NCBI GenBank assembly: GCA_950295325.1
Contig: OX485805.1
Span: forward strand, 39,669,501-39,729,500
DNA length: 60,000 nt
Origin: Polytrichum commune
Taxonomy: Eukaryota; Streptophyta; Polytrichopsida; Polytrichales; Polytrichaceae
Direction: 5' to 3'
Shown here in pieces: positions 23,181-35,393 of this stretch. The position numbers were made by a program, and so were the translations under genes. The notes under the pieces are model-generated. The model was not told where the DNA came from and searched no databases. It saw only the letters and a program-made list of their open reading frames with translations. The first letter of the stretch is position 1, and every line of letters begins with the position of its first letter.

Positions 23181-23984
23181 GAGAATGTATGGGTGCTTAC
23201 TTTACACTACTAAGGATTGTGGGGCCTAGAACACACTTCTCATTTGACATGGGCGGTCATGAAGACCCAAGAGATTCTCATAGATTGGACTCACACACTT
23301 GTAAACGGGGTTGTGTCTTACTAACTGCACGTGTCAAACGGGAAGTGTGTTCCAAGCCCACATATCCTAGCAGTGTTGTTAGAATTCACCTCTACGGCAT
23401 ATCGGTCTCAAGTGGCTTGTTCGCTTAATCAAACCCCTCTATATGATCAGTACATGGTTCTACGAGGATCAATTAGCAAACATCATACAACACATACACA
23501 CGCTTAAAAAGATTGGACTATGTCTTCAAACGTTGACAACTACTTTACACTCGACAATGAACATGGTTGGGAGTGACCTATGTCATCCAACTAAGAAATC
23601 AACACACATACACTTCCGACAATCATAACTGAACCAGGGCAGGTCCAATTTTCAATCCGGTTTTTGCAGATGTTTCGTCTTAGATTTGCTAACGCAGCAC
23701 AAGTTTGATTATGCACATCTACTCGGTAAAAAGACGAGGAACGTGAAGAAAAAAACGAAACCAAATAGCACCCACATAGGTTGAAATTGTTTAGAGGTGT
23801 CCGTAATGGGAACGTGTGGTCTTGGCTCTTACAATTATGGTTCTTTCGCGGAGACTCGAAGCCCATGCTTTACTACGATGGAAGGAAGGTACACTCTCCC
23901 AGAATAGAGAATCTAGTGGGAACTAATAACTTACCTAGTCTATCCAAACCTCTGGGGGTCTACCAAAGGAGCCTGCCAGCGTGT

Positions 23985-24250
23985 CAGGTGACACCGTGGA
24001 TGACGAGCGGGAACGTGGACGCGGATGCTGTGGGGAACGCGCCCCGAAATCGATGAAAAGCATCCAATGACGGGGAGCCAGACCGGGCGCCCGGGCACCC
24101 GGTCACCCGCGCTGGTGGGGCCCGGGCTGGGGAAGGGGGCGCCACTAATAAAGGGGGAGGCATTCAAAATTGGGGACCCCTTACAAAACTCCCGCCCTTT
24201 GCCTCCTCCCCTCAGCTCTCTCTCTCTCTTTCTCTCTCCTTTAAAGTTAA
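23985..24250. other. GC-rich patch with CT-rich tail
   Basis: The segment contrasts sharply with its AT-rich surroundings (GGGCGCCCGGGCACCCGG, GGGGCCCGGGCTGGGG) and ends in a CT-rich run at about 24208-24240. It could be a decayed promoter or part of an unrecognised transposable element. The overlapping frames at 23940-24363 are by-products of GC richness and show no domain. Confidence 0.5.
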
Positions 24251-24469
24251 GTGGGCTCAATTCGGTTACTTATCTTCATGACCTATCACTCTTTCAACAA
24301 ACACAAGGGTCATCCAAAACGAGTCACGTTTGTTCATCAATGGAGGCGCAATATTATCCATAATTCTCATATTTATGTTCACGACTTGATCGGTTTTGAT
24401 CAGTAATCCCCTCGCCTGTGGATGGTTATCTAGCCGTAAATCAAACGTGTATAGCTGATTAGTGGGTGG

Positions 24470-24690
24470 TTAGATGTAGATCTAAGAACGGAACCCATGA
24501 AGACGTGAGTTTAAGAGTGTGTTCAGAGTTTGTTAATCGTTTTAGGTTCGATTGTCAACATATTGGAGGGGATCTATGTGATTTTCGTATGGCTCACTGT
24601 CCATTGACTTGGATAATACACGAGTGTTCAAGATTAGCTCCAAAACTTCATGGGATTGACCGTGGTTTCTTCCAATACGTTTGCAGTGCG
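24470..24690 (-). repeat. Family A related repeat, partial
   Basis: Contains AGAACGGAACCCATGAAGACG, GTTTTAGGTTCGATTGTCAAC and GGAGGGGATCTATGTGA, aligning with the middle of reverse family A. Confidence 0.45.
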
Positions 24691-25059
24691 GTTTTCGACC
24701 TAGCAAAAACAAGTAGTATAAGATATCAAGCAACAAAAAATAACCAAATAAGTTTGTGTACCGTATCTAGGTAGGGGACCCAACAAGTACATCGAGATTG
24801 AGGTGGATATCTTATGGGTATCAAGTTGATTATGACAAATGATATGGATGTTTTTGTCATTGTGTGTTATGTAAGGTATGTGGCCCTATTGTGGTACCTT
24901 GCCAATCGAGAATTGTCTCATCTCATTAGCGATTGCTAATCATGATGATTGCTTGTCATTTCAAGTTTTAAAATTAAATTGGATATGTAGAAGTTAGGAG
25001 GTCAAAATGAAGGAATTTGCATGCTTTAACTGATCACCGAGGCCCTTCTGATTATGTTA

Positions 25060-25215
25060 ACAAGCGAGTTTTAAATGGTTAGTGCAATTTGAGCACATAA
25101 TTCAATCTTATCATAGCACATGTCTTTTGGGTGTCCATTCTCAACTACAAACATTGCCATGCACCACCCAAATAGTAGGGGTCCAATGAAGAAGGGTAAT
25201 TGCACAATGCCCATG
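25060..25215 (+). repeat. Family A related repeat, partial
   Basis: Contains TTTGAGCACATAATTCAATC, CACATGTCTTTTGGGTGTCCA and a decayed ACCACCCAAAT block, matching the right half of family A. Confidence 0.5.
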
Positions 25216-25219
25216 TACC

Positions 25220-27500
25220 TCGTTGATCCAATACACATCCAATAACATTGATGTAACAATGTTCCTATAATCGTTAGATTAAGTGGCTTTCAAATTTGTT
25301 TATCGGCCTAGTCTATAAGAGTGAAGCATAATTCTTCCGAAATGTCATGTTGATTCTAGCCATATATATATACAATTCAAATGTTGATGATGTTGTCATT
25401 GTTTATTTTTGTTCTCTCACTTTGTTGGCCCATTCCTCTACACACATGGTCTCTATCATGGGGACTTAGAAAATAACTTTCTAGGTATTTACCACTTTCA
25501 GACATGGCATGTCACTTTATCCCATGATATGGCAACGTTGATATCAAGTTCATTTGACTAACAAGGACATCCATTAGCCATCATAAGATTGAAGAATACA
25601 CCCTAACTTCTGTAATGTCACTCCTTCTCTTATATTCCGAATCCCTAGGGAGTAGACATGCGCAGTTTAAATCTCTCTCCTTGTTGTCACATTTCTCTCT
25701 CGTATGTCATATATTTTGACACCAAAATAATCCTTGAAAAAATTCAAATCACGACTTCGCACGCATCACATTGTAATCAATGTCATTATTGTTACTATTG
25801 CAATGTTGGCTTCGTGTTATTTCATGATGTCACATGCGACACTAACTCTTTGTTATCATGCATCCATGGTAACACTGAAGACCTCCTTAATATCACGTGG
25901 ACATTGGTTTCCACTTGTGTGATATTATGGAGGTTGGAGTGTACTTTGAAAAGAAACTCGAGATTTGGGTCAGCCTCGTATTGATACATGTGCACTTTGA
26001 CATGAGTGTTGAGGTCATCACATGGCACATAGACCCACATGGTATCAATAACATGTTTGTCTCTTCAAGTGCATTCACCCAAATGGTAAAAGAAACTTGT
26101 TGGCTATAAAAACTCAACTACAATGATTATCCCAAGTAGTGATGGAAGCACTAAATTTATCTATGCTATGAAATTTGGGTCACCAAAAGATCCATGAGGT
26201 ATTGTTCATCTTGGCATTATCCAATGAAAATACTATTTTTTTACATATAATTTTTTTATGCACTCTACAAACACCTTAGATCGTGCACTAATTTTCTTGA
26301 AATATATGATAAATAAGCATGTATTCATGAATTTAATATCACTCATTAAAAACTTCAACCTTCTTTAAATTTGGGACTTGGCATAATAATGCATGTTTCA
26401 GGAATTAGTGCCACATGCACTAATGGGGATAATTAGTGTACCGTAACACCATAGCAGGTTCGTTCATAAATAATTCCCCCCCAAAAAAACGTAAAAAAAC
26501 AGAAATTACAAGCAAAGAGAAACGAATAACTCTCAAATTATACTGTGATAAAAACGAAAAGACAAAAAATCAGGATTAGGGTAATGACTTAGGTTTAAAC
26601 AAGTTGGGCCACCATAAATGGATGAAAAACGCAATTAGGATGAAATTTCTGCACATCTTTCCCACCCTAAACACAAATGATTTTTAATCCAATAAATGAG
26701 AAGACGAATTTCAAAAAAATCTATTTTTGGAATGCGAACCTTATTTTTTCAAAAAAAATAAATATTCGTGCGGCAGGTGGTGAACCTTCTATGGTGTTAC
26801 GGGTAGTGTCGTGTATGGTGATACCCACACAAACATTGCCTATTAGGCACCATGCATACCATCATGTGTTCACTCTATCTTGTAGGAGCACTTCAAAACA
26901 ATTTATCTCATGGCCAAAACCAATTTTCTAATAGGGGATTGTTAAATTGACCACGCATTGGTTAAAACAACCATAAAGATGTCCCACATGGTAACATGAT
27001 TTCTCAATAAAAATAAAATATATAGTTTGAGTTATAAGCTAAAATGTAAAGAAAGAGGAAGCATAGCAAATATATTTCTCCTCTTCATGTGCACGATAAA
27101 ACATCAAATTTTGACAGGTTATGTGACCATGCAATGTGTCTTTGTGGTCGTTCTAACAAACTACATGGTTGATTAACAATCTTCTTCTCATGTGCCCATA
27201 TAAAACATACATGCATTCTTTTTCAAGCCGGATTTCTATGATGATGGCGTGAAGTTAGAGGTATTTGTAACAACAATATGTGGTCATGTTTTAGGGTTTA
27301 TCAAACTTGACTTCTTGCTCCAATATGTAGTAAACATTAGTCATGCACTATAGTAGTCCCCATCCTCGTTTTCATTTGAATAAATAACATCGCTATTGTA
27401 CAACTTTGTACCACCATGGAAATTGTTTTAACTTATGATTGCATTGTCGCTTGGAGTAGGGATGTTGAGACACATTCAACGAAGCTTCACACATTACGTC
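25220..27500. other. Unassigned AT-rich DNA
   Basis: No gene was recognised. The frame at 25658-25984 (+) is Cys/His-rich by chance rather than in a spaced zinc-finger pattern. The piece near 26120-26220 resembles 58620-58690 (CACCAAAAGAT-ATGA block), another dispersed repeat. Confidence 0.5.
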
Positions 27501-27519
27501 TTATTCAACATGAAGAAAC

Positions 27520-27740
27520 CTTGAAACTCATGACATCACACATCTCTTTGGTTGCATTTCGTGGGACCATACATCACATGGGCATAATTCTCTTTTGATT
27601 TCGGGATTCTCTGTTTACGTTGGGAAGGTTTCGTGTTATGCATTGCGAACTTTTCGACAAGCAATTGTACATTATCAAAGTGTTTCAATCGCAACATCTT
27701 CCTTTGGAAAGAGACCATCGTGTAGTTGTTCAACGATGTT
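27520..27740 (+). repeat. Family F dispersed repeat, copy 1
   Basis: Pairs with 30470-30690 in direct orientation. Shared blocks are CATGACATCACACA, TTGGTTGCATT, GGACCAT, GGGATTC, CAATTGTA and CTTTGGAAAGAGACCATC. Diverged, with no coding signal in either copy. Confidence 0.7.
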
Positions 27741-27916
27741 ATGGTTCCCATTGTTTGCCTCTTAATGCTCAAATAAACGAACATGGTTTTCACACAACAT
27801 AAGCTTACTACCCAATACCTATGGTTAGAGTTATGTTTTGACCCTCAAAGCATTGATTTTGACATCTAGGAGTACTGCATGTGACGAGGCATCTTGTTGT
27901 TGGTGTTGAAAATAAG

Positions 27917-28300
27917 TTAGATGGGTCTTAAACGGTCGCCTTTTCCAATTAGCCCACTTCTCCTAGGATATGAAACACACGATCAATACGAGATGATGAG
28001 TAAATCCAAACTGAGGCTGTAACCACTTTCCTCGTAGTTTTTGGGGGCTCGTATGTGTATCCAATGCACCATCAAAGTGAAGATTCTTGTTCTCATTAAG
28101 TGGTTATATACCCCCCTGCCCCCGCGTAAATTATGTCAACTACTGAGCTTGGAATATTATCATATTTTGAACATATTATCCAGTCTCTTTGAACACATAT
28201 TTTTTTAGTATCCGTTCTTGGAACCACACCAAATCGCATACCATTCGAATATACGTGTTCTAATCAGAAATTAAACCGAATACAAATCACCTATCTTAGG
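27917..28300 (+). repeat. Family A dispersed repeat, near full-length
   Basis: Begins TTAGATGGGTCTTAAACGG and contains CTCCTAGGATATGAAACACAC, GTAACCACTTTCCTCGTAGTT, TCAAAGTGAAGATTCTTGT, a C-rich tract near 28112-28124 and the ACACCAAATCGCATACCATTC block. Together with 22800-23180 it defines the family consensus. Confidence 0.75.
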
Positions 28301-28974
28301 TGAGACATTAAGAGAAGATTGGTATGGCATACATACGATTGAATCTTTTATTGCTAATTTTTCTAAATTGGTTCAATATAAAATCATTTAAAAAAATCAT
28401 CCACATGTTGTTATTGGATTGGTTGGGACCTTAGGTATTCCACATTGGGATTACATTGCCGCGGTCAAAGTGTTTCAAACCTATTAGCCCTCTATGACAC
28501 ATGAGTTCACGTGTGTTTTAGAAGGTAGGTTTACTAGCGGATGCATCCCTACTATGATGGTTCATAGAACCAAAACACGAGTGTTGTACATGGTACTTGG
28601 ATGCAAGGGATGGAAGTACCACATCACTTGAGAAAGCCCCGAGTGGCTCATCATTAGCGTTATTTGGACTACACTACTTTGTTGAATTTAAGTTCAAGGT
28701 GCATTGAGTTTGGAATGAAAATTTAGCTTACACCGTAAAAATAAATAAACAAATAACCAATGTCGGACAATCCAATGTGAATTTGAGCCTGTTGGCCTTA
28801 CCTTGTACACTGTAAGACACGCGGGTGTTCTCTCATGATCAGTTTTCTTTTCTTTTCTTGTTCTCCATCTTTTTCTACTGGTCATATTTACATCTTGAAA
28901 GTAGTATTGCACTGACAAATCCACGATGAACAACAAAATTTGGATTGAAATTCAAACTTCACATTATTTAATCG

Positions 28975-29185
28975 TTTATGATTATCATAAATACGTGTGT
29001 GTTGGATCTTTAGATGAGTGCATTGGTCCTCCCAATTTTGTTGACTACCGAGTGTTTATGACGATGCGATCCAATCTGTTTTAATCCTATATCTTTAATG
29101 GTGCCCATCCTAAAATCACGCATGATTTACACCACCATGAAAGTATAGATGTCCAATTAAGAAATTAATTGGATAACACTTACGC
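28975..29185 (+). repeat. Family A related repeat, 3' fragment
   Basis: Contains TTGTTGACTACCGAG, CGATCCAATCTGTTTTAA and CATGATTTACACCACCATGAAAGTATAGATGTCCAATTAAG-type landmarks in family order. Diverged. Confidence 0.45.
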
Positions 29186-29189
29186 ATTG

Positions 29190-30465
29190 TAGTAGTCATC
29201 CAGTGGTTCAAACCTTAATAGCTTCAAGGTGCGTTCCAACAAATTTGGAACTTCATACCACCTCTGATGTCAAGGGCATTTGAGTCCACTATCATCGATG
29301 TTTGTTTCGATCAGCTACTTGTCTCCGGAAGCCAACCACCTAACAAAACCGTGGGATGGGAAGAAAGATATTTCCATCACGACTAAATTTGAGAAGATTC
29401 AATAGTCATAGAGATTGAAGTTTTCGAGTTGGGGTAGCTAATGAAAATAATGTATTTTCAAAATTTCGAGTGATATGATAGGTGATGTTCTTGAACAGTA
29501 GTAATAACACATAGAAATCGTACATACATGCATACATGGCATTTTATTATCAAACTTGAATTTCATATGCCTTTCTTGGAGGTGGTCGAAAGTTTCTTTG
29601 ACTAGATGTTGGGTGTCTATATTTTTGAATTTGAATGTCATCTTTGGAGCATGTCTTGATTTGGGGGGTGATGGCCAAGCTACTAGAGATAGTTGAAATT
29701 TACAACAGGCAACACCCACTAACAAGAACGTTTGACCTCCTCACTTGAGTACGAAGTTAATGACTTTCTACGAGCATCATAATTCACTTGAAACCATCAT
29801 TCTCTTTCAAATCAAAACAAATTTTAATAGGACTTGCACCACTCCATTCTTTCAATGTGTAAGAATCTTCATGCCAAGTGGAGGGAGATGACAACTTTGA
29901 CGTGATCACTTAGGATTCTCTCCCGCCTAGAGATGATAACTTGGATCAACATGGATAATCAAGGATGAAGACACTGAAGATTAGTGTAGAACTCATTAAT
30001 TGTTATAGTGCAAACAATTGATCATTTGATTGATATGAGATTCTAAACATAGTTCAAAAGTCCTCAACGACAAGGATAATATGTAATTGCAATAGACCGT
30101 CATAAACTCTAAAATGGGCCATGCAATCAATGCAATTGGCATGTAAGCTCAATATTGTGCATCAACTTGAGGGAGAGAAAGATACACACACTTCACCCTT
30201 GGGCGTTAAAGTTGAACACACATATAAGATTTGGTGTGGGTTTAGGAAGCTAGGCTATGTGCCAAGTGATTTCACCTACTATCAAAGGTTGTATCTTTTG
30301 AAGAAAAATAAAAGTTTTGCAAGGGGTATCGGGAGCCGTGTTTGACTTATGTGTTCAAGATTTGATAGGTGCTTTGGGATCGTTGTTCAACATATGCTCA
30401 AGATTGAAATTAAATGTGGTATATTGTAATGTAATTCAATCTCCTTGGTGTGCATCAAGTTGTGT
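29190..30465. other. Unassigned AT-rich DNA
   Basis: No gene, exon or bounded element could be supported in this stretch. Confidence 0.5.
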
Positions 30466-30469
30466 ATCT

Positions 30470-30690
30470 ACAACTTACACTACATGACATCACACAACTC
30501 CTTGGTTGCATTACGTAGGACCATGTATCACACGAGCATAATTTTCCTTTCATTTTGGGATTCCTTGTTTATGGGAAGCACTTGTGTTGTGTACTATGAA
30601 ATTTTTTCAACAATCAATTGTAAATTAACAAAAACATCTAATCGCAATTTCTTTCTTTGGAAAGAGACCATCACGTAGATGCTTAATAAT
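30470..30690 (+). repeat. Family F dispersed repeat, copy 2
   Basis: Second copy of the segment at 27520-27740, same orientation, about 2.95 kb away. It retains ACATGACATCACACAACTCC, CTTGGTTGCATTACG and CTTTGGAAAGAGACCATCAC. Confidence 0.7.
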
Positions 30691-30699
30691 GTTATGTAG

Positions 30700-32290
30700 T
30701 ATCCTTATGTATAGAAATTAATGTTGCCATATTGCTTTGTAGGCCCTCGTCACTAAGTTCTCCTCCATATTACATCCAAGAGGTGGTGAAGGTGACTTGT
30801 GAGCACTTACAATTGCAACCATAGATTGGAGACTACCTTTGCATACTATTTTATTAGTCAAGAAAAGAATGAATTGTACAACCTTAGGGTGCTTATGCTA
30901 TCAAAGGTTGTCTACCTAAAGGTTGTTCTTGAGAGCATAGTTCACCACAAGGTTCATTTAATTGGATGCTAAACTATCTATATACAACACACAATGTGGT
31001 GGTGGTGGTTGTGAGGCCGTCACCCCACTATTCACAACCGTTTTTGCCTTAATTTTTTTAACAAACAAACAAATTCAAGGAAAAAAAGGTCACATGTCAA
31101 TGGTGATGAGCTTATGAGCATGGGCATGAGCATACATGTAAATGACGGGTATGCATGGATATTCCCTGTGTGTGGGGGGGGGGGGGGGAAGAGGAGTAGG
31201 GTTGCAATATGGGGACGGGATCATATGGAAGCATAGTATATGGGGTTGGGTTGACCCGAGATATTCAGTCATATGCACACGTGCTAGGACGGCATGGGTC
31301 CAAGCCAATATTTTCCACATGGGAGTTGAGTGGATCTTAAGGAGAGAAGGAGGCAAATGTGTGCCAAGACTCCAGTTGCTTGGAAAACTCAACATTAAAT
31401 TGTGTCCGAAGAAATAAGATTTCAAAATTATTGTTGTCAAATGTCACCCTAATCAAGCTTGTTATAGGAATCGGGAAGTGGAGGTGATTATCCACTAGAT
31501 TAGGAGTTTTTAAATTAATCCTCATTTTTTTGTTTGTGTATACTATATTTGGTCATTTGTGTCATGGACAACAATTCTTATTTTTTTATTTTTTATGTTG
31601 GAGATAAATTGTATGTGTGAAATAAATTTTTTGAGGTGAGATCTCTAAGCAATTTTGTATTATGATGGTTAGTAAAAGCCTTTCTCTAAATAATAAATGA
31701 AAATTCCAAACATTTGGAAGTCATTGTTACATGGTGTTTCACATGTTTGGTTTGGGCTTTAAGAGCAAGTCACATTTGAGCTTGTGAAAGCCCCATCTCA
31801 TTGTGTGTTGAATTACACTTACTCTAATGTATTTCATTCGTAAGATGTCCCTTACACACCTACTTGTCCCATGCATGGCAAGATTAAGACATGACATTTT
31901 ATGTGTATTAGGAGTCCCCAATCAGAGCTAGTCCCACTGACCACAACACCACCTAACATCATACAATTTATCAAGTTCACTTGTTGCCATGATTGGATCC
32001 CCATCACATCCGTTTGTCAAAAACCTCAACAAATACAAATCGGTCACACAAACTTTTGGAAATGCAGGGTGGAAAGTCAACCCACTCATCACTAACACAA
32101 CAAGTATAAGAGGAGCAATCCCTAACACTCAATCCAAGCCCTTAGACATTCAAAATTCCCATCAATGAAGTTAGTGATTCTTATGAAACGTCAATTTATG
32201 AAACACATACACAAATAGCCATCAAATACCTTACACACCTAAACTTAAGCAAGTGAAAATTTGTTAACAAACAACCACCAGTGGACCCAT
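30700..32290. other. Unassigned DNA with a poly-G tract
   Basis: Contains a run of 15 G at 31174-31188. The overlapping opposite-strand frames near 31090-31440 are open largely because of this tract and its flanks and show no conserved domain. Confidence 0.5.
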
Positions 32291-32294
32291 CTTA

Positions 32295-32721
32295 GGGCGT
32301 CCCCAGCAGCCTCGCCATAGGGCATGCCAACACCAAAAATGGGGCATCCCGGGTTCTTAGGTGGCGGTACCGGCATAAATTGATCCCCACCAATGTCCGG
32401 TCCGGCATAATTTAGAACCGGCCCGGGTATAGTAAAGGCCTTCCAATGCCATAAATGGTTCATATGGCGGCCCTCCTCCGGCCCGCCAAGAGATTACTTT
32501 AATATCAGATACTCCGATATCCTACTTTATCCCATGTCAGATAATAGGTGTCGTTGTCTTATTGATTGCTTCCTAATTATACCGGGGGTATGCCTAGGCT
32601 TTGGTGGGCTCTGACTCAAGATGAGCGGCCCCGCCCAAGATGGAGGGCTCCCCAAACACCCTAAACACCATATAATATATTATTTTTGGCGGGTTGCTTA
32701 CTATCTCTCCTGGGGATGCCC
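32295..32721. mobile_element. PIF/Harbinger (Tourist-like) MITE, GGGC(G/A)TCCCCAG type (427 bp)
   Basis: The left end is GGGCGTCCCCAGCAG and the right end, reverse-complemented, is GGGCATCCCCAGGAG. TTA flanks both sides (32292-32294 and 32722-32724). GGG-starting ends and a TTA duplication are hallmarks of PIF/Harbinger. The interior is GC-rich near 32340-32490 and non-coding. Confidence 0.85.
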
Positions 32722-32867
32722 TTAGAAGTCCGACCTCTACCAGACAATTATTTTACTCAATGAAGCCCACCCACCTTCCGAAAGGAAGGAAGAAACCTTA
32801 CCCTAAAGAATGATAAAACATGATCAAGGTAAGGAAGATTGGCCCCCCATGCACATCGATGTAAATG

Positions 32868-33330
32868 CCCGGGGGGTGCACTCCATTGTGAAGTTGAACA
32901 CCACGTGCGAACAAAAAAAATATACTTTTTCTAAGTTGCATCAAAACAATGGGTCAAACTTTTATAAAAAAAAAATTATGAGTACATATACATGATATCT
33001 ATTACATAGTAAAAATTGATAACCAAAATTGATAATTTGTTTTTTCTAGAAAACATACCGTTTCTAACTAAAATGACACAGAATTGAACTAAAACAATTA
33101 CTAGAAAAAATGGAGATGACTAAAAATACATAAAATACATAAAATACATAAAATACATAAAATACATAAAATACATAAAATACATAAAATACATAAAAAA
33201 AGATTATCAATGGATATGTATATATAGAAAAAAATCACAATTTTAAAAATTATCTATGGCATATAATATAGGGGTAGCAAACTTTGTTTGCACGTGGTTT
33301 TCAACTTGACAATGGAGTGACCTCCCCGTG
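32868..33330 (+). mobile_element. hAT-like MITE, copy B (463 bp) with internal minisatellite
   Basis: Same family and orientation as the element at 19428. The left end is CCCGGGGGGTGCACTCCATTG and the right end, reverse-complemented, is CACGGGGAGGTCACTCCATTG. The flanking octamer TGTAAATG is perfect on both sides (32860-32867 and 33331-33338). It is longer than copy A mainly because of a 9-bp tandem array inside. Confidence 0.88.
33127..33198 (+). repeat. 9-bp minisatellite (TACATAAAA) x8
   Basis: Eight nearly perfect tandem copies of TACATAAAA inside hAT-like copy B. The matching site in copy A has no such array, so it expanded within this copy after insertion or in its direct source. Confidence 0.9.
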
Positions 33331-33399
33331 TGTAAATGAACATTGATGTTAGTTTTATTTTTATTCGTACACTACATCTTTTACACTTACTATGTATTC

Positions 33400-33705
33400 C
33401 ACTATAATCTTGACATACCACAATAAATTTGGTCAACATAACTATTTGTGACCCACACCATTTCTAAGCCCACAATATCATATGTCCAAAATTAGGAATA
33501 TAATATGAATGTTACTTATATGAACGTGAATTATTGTGGGTTGAGAACACAATATTAGTATTTTTTTAGTATCAATGTTTTGTTATCATTTACATTTGAA
33601 TATCAATAGTTTATCAATTCATAAGTCAACTCGTACATAAAGTACATTGGGCCATTGTAACTATAACCCACGTTAACTTTCAGCCCACACTAATAGGTGT
33701 AGACC
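33400..33705 (+). repeat. Family B dispersed repeat, copy 2
   Basis: Aligns with 8821-9140 through TTGACATACCACAATAA, TTTGGTCAACATAA, ACCCACACCATTT, ACATTGGGCCA and CCCACACTAATAGGTGTA. Confidence 0.65.
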
Positions 33706-35390
33706 GTGTGCTTTTCATCTCTAGTTAAGTTTAAGCTAAGGGTGGGTTTACATCAGGATTCGGGTCCAAGAACCTCGGGGTCCAATACACTCCTTTATGG
33801 ACCTTACTTTCATACTCAATATTGGACCCAAGCTTAAAGTGAACAAAATGGGAACATCGATCTATAATGTACAACTATCTTAATTATAAATCGTTAATGC
33901 AATGTAATATTGTAACACCAAAACACTGAAACATTGAGAATTACAATGGGTAATTTACCCATACACGGTCCCTGTGGTGGCGGCAACTTTTGCATCATAT
34001 GTCACAATCATAATCAACTTGTGCATTCAAGAGTACATTGTTTTGTTGAATTAGTGTGGGTGAGAAATTCACATGGGTTGGAATTTAGTGTAACCGACGT
34101 TGATTTTATAGTACATCCAAATAGATAGATGAGAAAACCCATACTAATTTTTCACAATGGAAATTACTTTAGGCCACTTCAAATCATAATAAAAGAATGT
34201 GCATAAACGGGAATTAGTGTGGCCCACACTAATTAGACAAAACAATTTAGTGACGGAAACTCTGTTGGGGAGATAGTGAAGGGGGGCGGGGGCAGGCATG
34301 TTGCATGATCAGTTCACTTGGCCCCCTTTGTAGATCAAGAAAGCCACATAAAACAATGATAAAAGAAACATCAATTTCTTGTATTAATGTGAGTATGGAG
34401 ACTGTGAGGTTGAAAAGCTACACTAAACAACCCTATTAGTGTGCATGGAAAATTAGCATGGAATTAATTAGTGTGAGCCACATTAGTTTTCTAGTCAAGG
34501 TGGAATAAATGTGGGTTCAAGACCCTGGGTCTTCCCCTAAGTCTTCATGAAGGCCACCGACCATCACATTGAATATTAATTATAGGACATAAGTAGCACA
34601 TAATAAAATAATCATCCAATTTCATATCTCTCTCTCTCTCTCTCTCTAAAACAAGTCTACCTCTCCTCAGTTATCCAACAAAAAAGGTCTTAAATAAGGA
34701 TGTAGTCTAAGGTTATTTTTTAAAGTTAATTTGATGCTGGAAGTGGCTTCAAAGATTCCAAATTAGTTTAGTCACAACATTTGAGATGAATAAGCCACAA
34801 ACTTATGACAAACACATCTTCTTTTATGTTGGATAGATGAAATGTACGCTCGTATGAGACTGTCTTTCCTCGACCATTTCCATGTGTTGACTGTTATGGT
34901 GAAGCAACCTAGAGTTTGTCAACATTGGCAAAACTTTTGCTATTACCTTCGAGCATCTTGTTAGTCCTAACGATTCCATAAGAAGTGGGGGGGGGGGGGC
35001 AACATATGAGATAGTAGATTCACTTTGTTGTTGAACACGCAAGCTGGAATGTGATCGTCTCTACACTTTACCCGTATTGAATGTTGCACAACTATATTTA
35101 TTGAAATTTAATAGTTCACATCATAGAATATGTATGTATGTATGTATGTCATAGAATATGTTTGAAGAATATGAATTCTGTCTCCATGAATTTTTTTAGT
35201 GTAAAACACGAAAAAATTCGGGTCCACAACAATATATTTATGGGAATCTAGTTTCTCTTGTTCATTTAAGAACCATGGTTTGGGTTTTGGAATAGAGAGG
35301 CGGTCCAGTCCCCTTCATGCAAACCAGTCATACAAAAAAAATGTCATAAGTCTTCGGAAGACCAACGTGGCTAAAAAAACTCCATGCAAA
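33706..35390. repeat. Family B related and unassigned repeat DNA
   Basis: Pieces at 34205-34260 (GTGTGGCCCACACTAATTAG) and 34485-34640 resemble family B at 8.8-9.5 kb. There is a TC microsatellite at about 34628-34648, a run of 13 G at 34987-34999 and a TATG repeat near 35129-35147. A possible isolated Harbinger-type end, GGGTGGGTTTACATC preceded by TAA, lies near 33739 without a partner. No gene is seen. Confidence 0.5.
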
Positions 35391-35393
35391 TTA

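Noticed and set aside
25658-25984. Cys/His-rich frame suggesting a zinc finger
   Set aside because: The Cys and His residues lack regular spacing, and the frame overlaps other open frames in AT-rich repeat DNA.
31090-31440. Opposite-strand frames of 116 and 91 codons around a poly-G tract
   Set aside because: The homopolymer creates proline or glycine runs, and the flanks show no conserved motif or splice signals.
33127-33198. Possible CRISPR-like array
   Set aside because: The 9-bp units have no spacers. It is a minisatellite inside a MITE in a plant genome.
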